A stretch of DNA of 64,000 bases, from positions 1 through 64,000 of the forward strand of contig CAJMLV010000004.1 in assembly GCA_905214345.1 (NCBI GenBank), given 5' to 3'. Of the stretch, positions 41,855 through 50,151 are shown in pieces; position 1 is the stretch's first letter, and each line of letters starts with the position of its first letter. This stretch comes from an uncultured bacterium. Its GTDB lineage: Bacteria > Bacillota > Clostridia > Oscillospirales > Ruminococcaceae. The translations under genes were made by a program, and so were the position numbers. The notes beneath the pieces were generated by a model. The model made no database searches and was not told where the DNA came from. It saw only the letters and a list, made by a program, of their open reading frames with translations.

Positions 41855-41888
41855 TTGCAAAACACTATATTATATGATATATAATATA
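41855..41888 (+). promoter_or_regulatory. Promoter and palindromic operator of the second PadR module
   Basis: TTGCAA (41855-41860), a 17-base spacer and TATATA (41878-41883; TATAAT at 41880). A perfect 10-bp inverted repeat TATATTATAT (41866-41875) -GAT- ATATAATATA (41879-41888) covers the -10, fitting autorepression by PadR. Confidence 0.65.
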
Positions 41889-41918
41889 TAAAGACATATG
41901 ATAAGAAGGGAGTATGCC

Positions 41919-42239
41919 ATGACCTTTGTATCCAGCGCGGCCTTGCTGGACGCCGTTGTGCTGGCCGTGGTCTCCCAGCAGGCGGAAGGCTCCTACGGGT
42001 ACCGCATCACCCAGCAGATCAAAGAGGTGCTGGATGTGTCGGAATCCTCGCTGTATCCGGTTTTGCGCCGCCTGCAAAAGGACCAATGCCTGACCGTGCA
42101 CGACGAAACCGCCAACGGCCGCAACCGCCGCTATTACCGCATCACAGAACTGGGACTTGTCCGCCTGCAAGGGTATCAAGATGAATGGCGGGCATACACC
42201 AAAAAAATCGACACTTTGTTTTGGGGGGAAACGCCATGA
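41919..42239 (+). CDS. PadR-family transcriptional regulator
   Basis: A 106-residue PadR repressor: LLDAVVLAVVSQQAEGSYGYRITQ..., then SESSLYPVLRRLQKDQCL and the wing NGRNRRYYRITELG. I chose the ATG at 41919 because AAGGGAG lies six bases before it. Its TGA overlaps the ATG of the next gene by four bases, as in the module at 27650. Confidence 0.92.
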   Translation: MTFVSSAALLDAVVLAVVSQQAEGSYGYRITQQIKEVLDVSESSLYPVLRRLQKDQCLTVHDETANGRNRRYYRITELGLVRLQGYQDEWRAYTKKIDTLFWGETP

Positions 42240-43474
42240 CCAAATACGAATACCTTGCCAAGCTGGAACAGCTTTTGTCCGCTATGCCGCAGCAGGAACG
42301 CCGGGATGCGCTGGACTATTATGCCGAATATTTTGACGCCGCCGGCCCCGACCATGAGGCCGAGACCGCCGAAAAACTGGGCGACCCCGAAACGGTGGCC
42401 CGCAAGATCCTGGAAGGGGAGGGCCTGACCGGGGAAGAGAACACGGCCGAAGAAACGTCGTCCGCCGCTTCCGCCGAAGGCAATATCCCGCCGGAAGATC
42501 CCGCTGCCGGACCTGTGACCCGCACCGGTCTGCATGGTCCCGGACTGCTGGCCCTCTTTGTGGTCATTCTGCTGCTGGTGGCGTTGGCGCTGGCCCTGTC
42601 TGCGGGGGCACTCGGTTTCCGGGGCTTTGGTCGTGACCGGGAGATTTCCGCCTCCGGCAGCACTGCCGCTGTGGCGACCCCGGTCCCCACCGCCGAAGTG
42701 CAGGTATCTGAACCCACCCAGTCCCAGACACCGCAGTCTGCCGCCACGGATGACGGTACGGCGTCGGTGCAGGCTGCTTCCGACTGGGAAACCGCGTATG
42801 ACATGACCATCAGCAAGGTGGACCTGGAACTCTCCAATGTGGATCTGACCGTGGTGGTGGATGACAGCGTTTCCGCCGTGACCCTGCGGGGCAGCGGCGT
42901 GTCCGATGATGCCCTCCAGGTGAATCAGCAGGAATTGACCCGCAACGCCAAGCTGGAAGTCCGGCTGACTGCCGGGGCGACGGACGGTGCCGCCCTGACG
43001 CTGGTGCTGCCCGGCAATGCGGTGCCCCGCAGCCTGGAGCTCAAATTGTATGGCGGCAGCGCTGTTGTGCCGGATATGACCCTGGATGAGCTGGAAGTAG
43101 ACTCCCTTGCTTCTGTGGTCACGGTGGGGAATATTACCGCACGCCAGGTGGAATTGCAGGAAGAATCCGACGGAACGGTAACGGCTGCCGCAGTCACGGC
43201 GGATGAAATCTCCCTGAATGCGACCCGCGGCAGCGTTACGGCGGACCAGGTCAAGGTCGGCCGCCAGCTGGAAGTGGATGTGGAAGGCGGCAATGCCACC
43301 GTCACCGTGCAAGGAAAAGCAGCTGACTTTTACCTGGAAACCGAGAATGAGAACGGTACCCTGACGGTGGACGGAGAGGAAAAAATCGGTAAGACATCCC
43401 AGCCCGGCAACACCGGTGTTTCCATTGAAGTGGACTGCCAGGGCGGCACAGCCAACCTGAGCTTCACCGGCTGA
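42236..43474 (+). CDS. HAAS-domain membrane protein with DUF4097-like beta-helix
   Basis: A 412-residue protein. Residues 1-65 are a HAAS domain (KYEYLAKLEQLLSAMPQQER, YYAEYFDAAG, KLGDPETVARKIL), followed by an acidic linker, a single helix (about 102-122) and a Thr/Pro/Ala linker. The last ~220 residues are repetitive short beta strands (VDLELSNVDLTVVVDDS, LELKLYGGSAVVPDM, VELQEESDGTVTAAAVTAD) of the DUF4097/adhesin-like beta-helix kind. It likely senses from the membrane and acts on the PadR regulator encoded just before it. Confidence 0.8.
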   Translation: MTKYEYLAKLEQLLSAMPQQERRDALDYYAEYFDAAGPDHEAETAEKLGDPETVARKILEGEGLTGEENTAEETSSAASAEGNIPPEDPAAGPVTRTGLHGPGLLALFVVILLLVALALALSAGALGFRGFGRDREISASGSTAAVATPVPTAEVQVSEPTQSQTPQSAATDDGTASVQAASDWETAYDMTISKVDLELSNVDLTVVVDDSVSAVTLRGSGVSDDALQVNQQELTRNAKLEVRLTAGATDGAALTLVLPGNAVPRSLELKLYGGSAVVPDMTLDELEVDSLASVVTVGNITARQVELQEESDGTVTAAAVTADEISLNATRGSVTADQVKVGRQLEVDVEGGNATVTVQGKAADFYLETENENGTLTVDGEEKIGKTSQPGNTGVSIEVDCQGGTANLSFTG

Positions 43475-43494
43475 TACTTGGAAATAAGCAAAAA

Positions 43495-43530
43495 AAGAAC
43501 CCCCGCTTCCGGCAGGAAGCGGGGGTTCTT
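43495..43530. terminator. Bidirectional terminator
   Basis: AAGAACCCCCGCTTCC (43495-43510) pairs with GGAAGCGGGGGTTCTT (43515-43530), a 16-bp perfect stem between convergent genes. Confidence 0.9.
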
Positions 43531-43550
43531 GTATCAGAGTATCAAAAGAA

Positions 43551-45053
43551 TCAGTTGTTGGGGCTGTTCTTCAGGATAACGTCATGGCTGCCGCCTTCCA
43601 CTATGGAGGTGGAGGACACAACGGTCAGGCGAGCCTTCTGCTGCAGCTCATGGATGGACAGAGCGCCGCAGTTGCACATGGTGGAACGCACCTTGTACAG
43701 GGTGGTCTGTACGCCGTCAGCCAGAGGACCGGCGTAAGGAACGTAGCTGTCCACGCCTTCCTCAAAGCTCAGCTTCTGGGCGCCGCCCAGGTCGTAGCGC
43801 TGCCAGTTGCGGGCGCGGTTGGAGCCTTCGCCCCAGTATTCCTTCACATAGTTGCCGTTGATGCGCAGGCGGTTCGTGGGGCTTTCGTCAAAGCGGGCGA
43901 AGTAACGGCCCAGCATGACGAAGTCGGCGCCCATGGCCAGGGCTAGGGTGATGTGGTAGTCGTGGACGATGCCGCCGTCGGAGCAGATGGGGATATAGAT
44001 GCCAGTCTGCTCATAGTATTCATCGCGGGCCTTGGCAACCTCGATAACTGCGGTAGCCTGGCCGCGGCCGATGCCCTTGGTCTCGCGGGTGATGCAGATG
44101 GAACCGCCGCCGATGCCAATCTTGACGAAGTCGGCGCCGGCCTTGGCCAGGAACAGGAAGCCGTCACGGTCCACCACGTTGCCGGCGCCTACCTTCACGC
44201 TGTCGCCGTAACGCTCGCGGATCCAGCTGATGGTGCGGGACTGCCATTCGCTGAAGCCCTCGGAAGAGTCGATGCACAGCACGTCCACACCGGCGTCTAC
44301 CAGAGCGGGAACGCGCTCTGCGTAGTCGCGGGTGTTGATGCCGGCGCCCACAACGTAGCTCTTGTTCTGGTCCAGCAGTTCATTGACGTTTTCCTTGTGG
44401 CTGTCGTAGTCCTTGCGGAAAACCATATACTGCAGATGGCCTTCTTCATCGATCAGGGGCAGAGAGTTGATCTTGTTGTCCCAGATGATGTCGTTGCAGT
44501 CGTGCAGGCTGGTGGTGGCGGGAGCAGTGACCAGCTTGTCCAGCGGGGTCATGAACTCGGTGACCTTCAGGTCAGTGGACATGCGGGACAGGCGGTAGTC
44601 GCGGGAAGCGACGATGCCCAGCAGCTTGCCGTGGGGAGTGCCGTCCTCGGTGATGGCCACGGTGGAATGGCCGGTGCGGGTCTTCAGGTCCAGCACGTCG
44701 GCCAGGGTGGCTTCGGGGGGCAGGTTGGAGTCGCTGGTCACAAAGCCCTTCTTGTAGGCCTTGACGCGGCGGACCATATCGGCTTCCTCTTCAATGGTCT
44801 GAGAACCGTAAATGAAGGAAACACCGCCCTGCTTGGCCAGAGCGATGGCCAGCTTTTCGCCGGAGACGGACTGCATGATGGCAGAAACCATCGGGATGTT
44901 CATTTCCAGGGGGCATTCTTCCTGGCCCTTGCGGTACTTGACCAGCGGGGTGCGCAGGCTCACTGCGGTGGGCACACATTCGGAAGAAGAATACCCCGGC
45001 ACCAGCAGGTACTCGCCAAAGGTACGGGACGGCTCAGAAAAATAATACGCCAT
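43551..45053 (-). CDS. guaB: IMP dehydrogenase, divergent (trypanosomatid-like) type
   Basis: A 500-residue enzyme converting IMP to XMP, the committed step of GMP synthesis. Two CBS domains (about 95-215) sit inside the TIM barrel. The catalytic loop reads GIGGGSICITRETKGIGRGQA with the nucleophile Cys, whereas most bacterial enzymes have GPGSICTTR and no RGQA. The flap contains NWQRYD with the Arg-Tyr pair, and MLGRYFARFDESP replaces the usual LAGT..SP stretch. This pattern recalls the protist (trypanosomatid) branch. I chose the ATG at 45053, seven bases after AAGGAG; an ATG two codons earlier overlaps that site. Confidence 0.9.
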   Translation of the reverse strand: MAYYFSEPSRTFGEYLLVPGYSSSECVPTAVSLRTPLVKYRKGQEECPLEMNIPMVSAIMQSVSGEKLAIALAKQGGVSFIYGSQTIEEEADMVRRVKAYKKGFVTSDSNLPPEATLADVLDLKTRTGHSTVAITEDGTPHGKLLGIVASRDYRLSRMSTDLKVTEFMTPLDKLVTAPATTSLHDCNDIIWDNKINSLPLIDEEGHLQYMVFRKDYDSHKENVNELLDQNKSYVVGAGINTRDYAERVPALVDAGVDVLCIDSSEGFSEWQSRTISWIRERYGDSVKVGAGNVVDRDGFLFLAKAGADFVKIGIGGGSICITRETKGIGRGQATAVIEVAKARDEYYEQTGIYIPICSDGGIVHDYHITLALAMGADFVMLGRYFARFDESPTNRLRINGNYVKEYWGEGSNRARNWQRYDLGGAQKLSFEEGVDSYVPYAGPLADGVQTTLYKVRSTMCNCGALSIHELQQKARLTVVSSTSIVEGGSHDVILKNSPNN

Positions 45054-45144
45054 AAACATTCTCCTTACAGTTCACAAAACCAATATACTTTCTTTCCCGG
45101 TTCCGCGCCGGACGGCTTGCAGACCGGTTTTATGCTTACCAAAG

Positions 45145-45173
45145 ATTGTACCACATCTGTGGACAAAATACAA
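45145..45173 (-). promoter_or_regulatory. Promoter of guaB
   Basis: Read on the minus strand: TTGTAT (45168-45173), a 17-base spacer and TACAAT (45145-45150). The 313-base guaB-trxA gap otherwise shows no gene. Confidence 0.6.
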
Positions 45174-45285
45174 AATTTTACGGCAAAAATCTTTTTGGAC
45201 ACCCCGGGCCAAAAGTTGTGGATTTTGCCGGGGAAACAGGAGGGAAGGTATGACTTTCCCCTTTGGTGACATAGTTACGGAAGGT

Positions 45286-45314
45286 TTGCAAAAAAGTGGG
45301 TATCATAGTATCAT
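45286..45314 (+). promoter_or_regulatory. Promoter of the thioredoxin gene
   Basis: TTGCAA (45286-45291), a 17-base spacer and TATCAT (45309-45314), about 58 bases before the ATG. Confidence 0.6.
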
Positions 45315-45372
45315 AACAAAAGGGGAAACCCAAAACCCAAGCAAAATAAAAAACAAACGGAGGATTTTAACC

Positions 45373-45678
45373 ATGTCTGTTCTTCATATTACTACCGCTA
45401 CCTTTGAAAACGAAGTGCTCCACAGCGACAAGCCCGTCCTGCTGGACTTCTGGGCCAGCTGGTGCGGCCCCTGCCGTATGGTGGGCCCCATCCTGGACGA
45501 GATCGCCGCCGAGCGCAGCGACATCAAGGTTTGCAAGATCAACGTGGATGAGCAGCCCGCGCTGGCCGCGCAGTTCGGCGTGATGAGCATTCCCACCCTG
45601 GTGGTCATCAAGAACGGCCAGGAAGTCAATCGCTCGGTGGGCGCACTGCCCAAGGCCCGCATCCTGGCACTGCTGTAA
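45373..45678 (+). CDS. trxA: Thioredoxin
   Basis: A 101-residue cytosolic thioredoxin: FWASWCGPCRMVGPILDE with the redox-active WCGPC, KINVDEQPALAAQFGV, and the cis-Pro in SIPTLVVIKNG. The ATG at 45373 has ACGGAGG upstream. Single gene; it reduces disulfides with electrons from thioredoxin reductase, which is not in the window. Confidence 0.93.
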   Translation: MSVLHITTATFENEVLHSDKPVLLDFWASWCGPCRMVGPILDEIAAERSDIKVCKINVDEQPALAAQFGVMSIPTLVVIKNGQEVNRSVGALPKARILALL

Positions 45679-45691
45679 ATCAGGCACACAG

Positions 45692-45723
45692 GGCACGTTC
45701 CGCCGCGGCGGGGCGTGCCTTTA
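45692..45723 (+). terminator. Intrinsic terminator after trxA
   Basis: GGCACGTTCCGCC (45692-45704) pairs with GGCGGGGCGTGCC (45707-45719), then TTTA. Confidence 0.65.
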
Positions 45724-46380
45724 TGCGTTTTGCAGGGCTTTCAGCCGGGGAACGTCGGTCAGCTCTACCGTGCCGCGGGCCAGATGGACCATACCTTCTT
45801 CCTGGAAATACCGCAGCATGCGGGTCACCACCTCACGGGCGGTGCCCAGGTGGTTGGCGATTTTCTCGTGGGTGATTTTCAGCACGGTGGTGCCGTCCAG
45901 CTCACTTTCCTCTACCAGGAACCCGGCCAGGCGCCGGTCGAAACTGCGGAACAGCACCTGCTCCATCAGCCACATCACGTCCGAAAGTCGGGTGCTCATG
46001 ATCTCGTTGGTGTAGTTGGCCACGGCGGCAGATTCCTTCATGACCGCTTTGTAGGTTTCCGGCCCGATGATATACATTTCGCTGTCCTTTTCCGCCTCGA
46101 TGGTCACATCGAACTGGATACTGGGCATCATGCAGGTGGCTGCCAGCAGACAGGCATCCCGCTCAAACAGCCGGTACAGGGTGATCTCCCGGCCTTCTTC
46201 CGAAAGAAAGTACGCCCGCAGCTGACCGCTGCGCACCAGCAGGTAACCAAGGCAGTCCGCCGCACCGTCATGGACGATGGTGCCTTTGGACGCCTTGCGC
46301 AGGATGGCCGCGTTCTTCAGTGTCCGCTGCTGTTCCGGCGTCAGCTTGTCCCATACGGGAAATAAGGTCTCAAACGGCAA
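45721..46380 (-). CDS. Crp/Fnr-family regulator next to redox genes
   Basis: A 219-residue regulator: an effector domain with SKGTIVHDGAADCLGYLLVRSGQ, and a C-terminal winged helix ITHEKIANHLGTAREVVTRMLRYF, the usual Crp/Fnr recognition helix. There are Cys residues in the effector domain but not the four-Cys Fnr cluster. Translation most likely starts at TTG 46380, because AGGAGGTGA sits six bases upstream and no ATG is nearby. It is divergent from ccdA-tlpA and convergent with trxA, so redox control of these genes is a reasonable guess. Confidence 0.85.
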   Translation of the reverse strand: MPFETLFPVWDKLTPEQQRTLKNAAILRKASKGTIVHDGAADCLGYLLVRSGQLRAYFLSEEGREITLYRLFERDACLLAATCMMPSIQFDVTIEAEKDSEMYIIGPETYKAVMKESAAVANYTNEIMSTRLSDVMWLMEQVLFRSFDRRLAGFLVEESELDGTTVLKITHEKIANHLGTAREVVTRMLRYFQEEGMVHLARGTVELTDVPRLKALQNA

Positions 46381-46464
46381 TTGCCGTCACCTCCTTTTCT
46401 GCCAGTATAGCCAAAAAGACCCTCCCCGTCAAATCCATTTACCATACAGAAAGGAATCCATCGG

Positions 46465-47127
46465 ATGCAGTATCTTATCTCCTTCCTGGAAGGTATCATC
46501 ACCTTCATTTCTCCCTGCCTTTTGCCCATGCTTCCCATTTATGTGTCCTACTTTGCAGGGGGCCGGCGCAGTGTCCGCAAGACCCTCACCGGGGCCCTGG
46601 GATTTGTGCTGGGCTTTACCCTGGTGTTCGTGGCCATGGGGGCACTGGCGGGCACGGTGGGCGGCTTCCTCAAGTCTCACCAGACCGCCGTCAACATCGT
46701 TTCCGGTGTGGTGGTCATCTTTTTCGGTCTCAACTTTCTCGGCGTGCTGCGGCTGCAGCTCTTCCGAGGCGGTATGGCCGGCGGGACCGCCGTGCGCACC
46801 CCGGGGTTCTTCTCCTCGGTTCTGTTCGGTCTGATTTTCTCCCTGGGGTGGACGCCCTGCGTGGGGGCTTTCCTGGGATCGGCGCTGTTGCTGGCTTCCC
46901 AGCAGGGGAGCGTCTGGACCGGCGTTTGGATGCTGCTGGCCTACTCGTTGGGGCTGGGCGTACCCTTTGTGGTCAGCGCTCTGCTCATCGACCAGCTGAA
47001 ATCCGCCTTTGACTGGATCAAGCGCCATTACGAAATCATCAACCGCGTCAGCGGCGGCTTTCTGGTGTTCATCGGCGTGCTGATGGCCACCGGCCTGCTG
47101 GGCCGCCTGCTGACCTTCCTGAGCTGA
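46465..47127 (+). CDS. ccdA: CcdA-type thiol-disulfide membrane transporter
   Basis: A 220-residue protein with six helices. FISPCLLPMLPIYVSYF and GWTPCVGAFLGSAL hold the two conserved Cys-Pro-type motifs that pass reducing equivalents across the membrane from thioredoxin to extracytoplasmic thiol proteins. Thirteen bases separate it from the TlpA-like gene, its likely acceptor. AGAAAGGA precedes the ATG. Confidence 0.92.
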   Translation: MQYLISFLEGIITFISPCLLPMLPIYVSYFAGGRRSVRKTLTGALGFVLGFTLVFVAMGALAGTVGGFLKSHQTAVNIVSGVVVIFFGLNFLGVLRLQLFRGGMAGGTAVRTPGFFSSVLFGLIFSLGWTPCVGAFLGSALLLASQQGSVWTGVWMLLAYSLGLGVPFVVSALLIDQLKSAFDWIKRHYEIINRVSGGFLVFIGVLMATGLLGRLLTFLS

Positions 47128-47140
47128 AAGGGGAACGACC

Positions 47141-47797
47141 ATGAATAAAAAGATTGCACTGCTCCTGGGGCTGGCCGGATTTGTACTGTTGCTGGCAGTG
47201 GCCGGGGGATTGTACAGTACCCTCAGCGCAGATAATACCCCCCACACTCTGCTGGCTGCCCAGGCCACCCCTGTACCGGCCGCCTCCACACCGGAAGAAG
47301 GGCAGAATGCCCCGGAAGCCACCGCGGAACCCCAGCCGGAGGAAGGTGAGGAAGAGGCGGAGGAAGAAGAAACCGCCGTGCAGACGGCACCGGATTTTAC
47401 CGTCTACGATGCCGAGGGCAACGCCGTGAATCTGTCTGATTTTGCAGGTAAACCGATCGTGGTCAACTTCTGGGCCAGCTGGTGCGGTCCCTGCAAGAGC
47501 GAGATGGACGACTTCGAGCAGGCTTATCAGGAACTGGGGGAAGATGTACAGTTCCTGATGGTGAACATGACCGACGGCTCCCGGGAAACGGTGGACACCG
47601 CCTCCGACTTTGTGGCGGAACAGGGGTATACCTTCCCGGTATACTTTGATACCCAATCCGATGCCGCGCTGACCTACTCGGTCTACTCGCTGCCCTCCAC
47701 CTACTTCATCGACGCCGAGGGCGGGGCTGTTGCCCGGGCTGTGGGGGCCATCGACCGGGATACCCTGCAGACCGGCATTGACATGATCCTGCCGTGA
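47141..47797 (+). CDS. TlpA/ResA-like membrane-anchored thioredoxin
   Basis: A 218-residue protein with an N-terminal anchor helix (about 5-27), a linker rich in Pro, Ala and then Glu (about 45-80, EEGEEEAEEEE), and a thioredoxin fold with FWASWCGPCKSEMDDF and SLPSTYFID (cis-Pro). It acts outside the membrane as a disulfide reductase fed by CcdA. No lipobox. Substrates are unknown. Confidence 0.9.
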   Translation: MNKKIALLLGLAGFVLLLAVAGGLYSTLSADNTPHTLLAAQATPVPAASTPEEGQNAPEATAEPQPEEGEEEAEEEETAVQTAPDFTVYDAEGNAVNLSDFAGKPIVVNFWASWCGPCKSEMDDFEQAYQELGEDVQFLMVNMTDGSRETVDTASDFVAEQGYTFPVYFDTQSDAALTYSVYSLPSTYFIDAEGGAVARAVGAIDRDTLQTGIDMILP

Positions 47798-47822
47798 ACA
47801 TGGGCATAATGACGGGCTTTTA

Positions 47823-47851
47823 TTGACATTTCCCATCGGCTTTGGTATACT
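47823..47851 (+). promoter_or_regulatory. Promoter of the oligopeptide transporter operon
   Basis: TTGACA (47823-47828), a 17-base spacer and TATACT (47846-47851). The start codon is about 185 bases downstream of the expected transcription start. Confidence 0.8.
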
Positions 47852-47913
47852 AAACCCAATCGGTTTTTTCCGCAAAGATGCTGCCGAGGGTCGACGGGCT
47901 CAAGGCATTTCAA

Positions 47914-47996
47914 GGGCAAACAGTGTCCACATGGGTGTGGGCTTGTTTGCTTTTTGTCTTTTTTGGGGAAAAACGGGCGCACACCCCTGTTTGCCC
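47914..47996 (+). promoter_or_regulatory. Switch-like leader with internal terminator, oligopeptide operon
   Basis: GCAAACA (47916-47922) pairs with TGTTTGC (47944-47950), with an inner CCACA/TGTGG stem (47927-47931 / 47936-47940), and is followed by TTTTT: an intrinsic terminator between promoter and gene. The same upstream strand can pair instead, and better, with distal sequence: GGGCAAACAG (47914-47923) with CTGTTTGCCC (47987-47996), and GGGTGTG (47933-47939) with CACACCC (47980-47986). The two folds exclude each other. The ligand or factor deciding between them is unknown. Confidence 0.55.
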
Positions 47997-48041
47997 GGCA
48001 TCAAGGCCCGACCAGCCAACAAGGAAAGAGAGTGAGACTAT

Positions 48042-49994
48042 ATGAACGTGACGAAAAAGTTCGTCTGCCTGGCGCTCTCCGGCGCCATGTGCCTGTCTCT
48101 GGCGGCCTGCGGCGGCAGCGGCGGCAGCACCACCGCAGAGGGAGCGGCGGTCTACCGTGAGCTGTATTCCAATGAGGTCACCACCCTGAACTACCTGACC
48201 ACCAGCCTGACCAACGAGTACAAGATCGGTGCCAACGTGGTGGATTGCCTGGTGGAGTACGACTCCTACGGCAACATCATCCCGTCTCTGGCTGAAAGCT
48301 GGGAGAGCAACGAGGACATGACCCAGTGGACCTTCCACATCCGCCAGGGTGTGAAGTGGGTGGACAAGGACGGCAACGAAGTCGCCGACGTCACCGCCAA
48401 CGACTGGGTGTCCACCGCCCATTATGTAAATGATGCTCATAACTCGGCGGATAACCAGTACATGTATTCCACCGGCGCCGTGGTGCACAATGCCCAGGCC
48501 TACTATGACTACACCGCCTACCTGCTGACCCTGGAGACCCTGGGACTGGCCACCGGTGAAAACGCCGTGGACGACACCGGCGAACCCATCGAAGTGGTGG
48601 ACCCGGTGGAAGCCGACAGCATCGGTGTGCAGGCAGTGGATGATTACACCCTGGTCTATACCCTGGATCAGCCCTGCCCCTTCTTCCTGAGCGTTCTGTC
48701 CTACACCTCTTATATGCCGGTGTACGGACCCTTTCTGGAAGAGTGCGGCGACCAGTTTGGCCTGGACAACGAGAACCTGCTGTACAACGGTGCCTTCATC
48801 CTGTCCAGCTATCTGCCTCAGCAGGAGCGTATTCTGACCAAGAACCAGAGCTACTGGGACAAGGACAACGTCTTTATTGACGAGATCCGCCAGATCTACA
48901 ACGCCGAAGCCATCAACGTCAGTGTTTCCATGTATCAGGCGGACGAAAGCGATTATGCGGCTGTGCCTTCCGACCTGCTGGACGCCATGCTGGCCGATGA
49001 AAGCACTGCCAGCCTGGTGCACGGTTCCCGCCCGGACGTTTCCTTCAGCTACTTCTACAGCTTCAACTTCGACCCGCATTTTGATGAGCAGTACGAGCCG
49101 GAAAACTGGAAGATCGCCGTCAACAACGAAAACTTCCGTAAGGCTGTCATGGCGGCTCTGGACCGTGTGAAGGCCCTGACCGTCAGCGAACCCTATAACC
49201 CCTCCGACCTGCTGAACAACACCATCACCCCCGCCAACTTTGCGGTGGGCGACGGCAAGGATTATACCCAGTACGATGCCCTGGTCTCTTACACCGAAGG
49301 CGACAGCTTCGACGCCGCCAAGGCGGTGGAGTACCGGGATGCCGCCAAAGCGGAACTGACTGCCGCGGGTGCGACTTTCCCCATCAAGGTGCTCATGCCC
49401 TACAACCCCAGCACCGCCAACTGGGATAAGGAATGTCAGGTTGTGGAACAGCAGATCGAAGGAGTGCTGGGTACCGACTTCATCGACATCATCGTCCAGG
49501 CTGGTCCCGAGACCGGATTCCTCTCTGCGGTGCGCCGCAGCGGCGACTATGCCCTGATGAAGTGCAACTGGGGTGCAGACTACGCCGATCCCCAGACCTG
49601 GACCGAACCTTTTGTGGATACCAACACCTACGGCTACTGGAACCTGAGCGAAGACCCCGATACCCAGGCCCTGTTCGCCGAGTACATGGCCAAGGTGGAG
49701 GAAGCCAAGTCCATCTACAACGATGACGCCGCCCGCTACACCGCCTTTGCGGAAGCCGAAGCCCTGCTGATCGAGCATGCCATTGCCATTCCCTTCAGCG
49801 TTTCTTCCGGCGACGGGTACATCATCTGCGACCTGAACCCGCTGGAAGGGGAGTATGCTCCCTACGGCGTGGCCCCGCAGCGCTACAAGTACCAGAAGCT
49901 GTATGACACTTCCATGAGCATGGAAGAATTTGAGACCGCTTACGCTGCCTGGAAGGAATCCCGTGCCCAGGCCATTGCCGCAGCGGCCGAATAA
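48042..49994 (+). CDS. Oligopeptide-binding lipoprotein (OppA/DppA family)
   Basis: A 650-residue lipoprotein, lipobox SLAAC, with the SBP_bac_5 fold: LAESWESNEDMTQWTFHIRQGVKWVDKDG, YILSSY-type loops, and NWGADYADPQTW near the C-terminal lobe. It binds peptides outside the cell and delivers them to the permeases encoded next. First gene of the operon; a large hairpin separates it from the permease gene. Given the peptidase at the end of the operon, the cargo may be murein peptides. Confidence 0.9.
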   Translation: MNVTKKFVCLALSGAMCLSLAACGGSGGSTTAEGAAVYRELYSNEVTTLNYLTTSLTNEYKIGANVVDCLVEYDSYGNIIPSLAESWESNEDMTQWTFHIRQGVKWVDKDGNEVADVTANDWVSTAHYVNDAHNSADNQYMYSTGAVVHNAQAYYDYTAYLLTLETLGLATGENAVDDTGEPIEVVDPVEADSIGVQAVDDYTLVYTLDQPCPFFLSVLSYTSYMPVYGPFLEECGDQFGLDNENLLYNGAFILSSYLPQQERILTKNQSYWDKDNVFIDEIRQIYNAEAINVSVSMYQADESDYAAVPSDLLDAMLADESTASLVHGSRPDVSFSYFYSFNFDPHFDEQYEPENWKIAVNNENFRKAVMAALDRVKALTVSEPYNPSDLLNNTITPANFAVGDGKDYTQYDALVSYTEGDSFDAAKAVEYRDAAKAELTAAGATFPIKVLMPYNPSTANWDKECQVVEQQIEGVLGTDFIDIIVQAGPETGFLSAVRRSGDYALMKCNWGADYADPQTWTEPFVDTNTYGYWNLSEDPDTQALFAEYMAKVEEAKSIYNDDAARYTAFAEAEALLIEHAIAIPFSVSSGDGYIICDLNPLEGEYAPYGVAPQRYKYQKLYDTSMSMEEFETAYAAWKESRAQAIAAAAE

Positions 49995-50001
49995 CCATTT
50001 C

Positions 50002-50060
50002 AAAACCGCAATTTTCCGCCGCGCCGGTGCATTTTGTGCCGGCGCGGCGCGTGCGGTTTT
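50002..50060 (+). terminator. Two-tier hairpin between binding protein and permease genes
   Basis: AAAACCGCA (50002-50010) pairs with TGCGGTTTT (50052-50060), enclosing a GC stem GCCGCGCCGG (50018-50027) / CCGGCGCGGC (50039-50048). It is probably a leaky terminator or RNA-stability element giving more binding protein than permease. The rest of the 157-base gap holds nothing else clear. Confidence 0.6.
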
Positions 50061-50151
50061 GCGGCGGGGCCCGTGGTACCACGGACTCCGCCGCAAGGCC
50101 GTACCAACGGCCGAAGTATTAGAAGTTTAACACGGAAAGGGGAAGGACCCA

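Noticed and set aside
41671..41884. Two overlapping 68-codon frames in the gap before the second PadR gene
   Set aside because: They run through the promoter and both terminator hairpins, lack ribosome sites and encode low-complexity sequence; the segment fits a non-coding RNA better.
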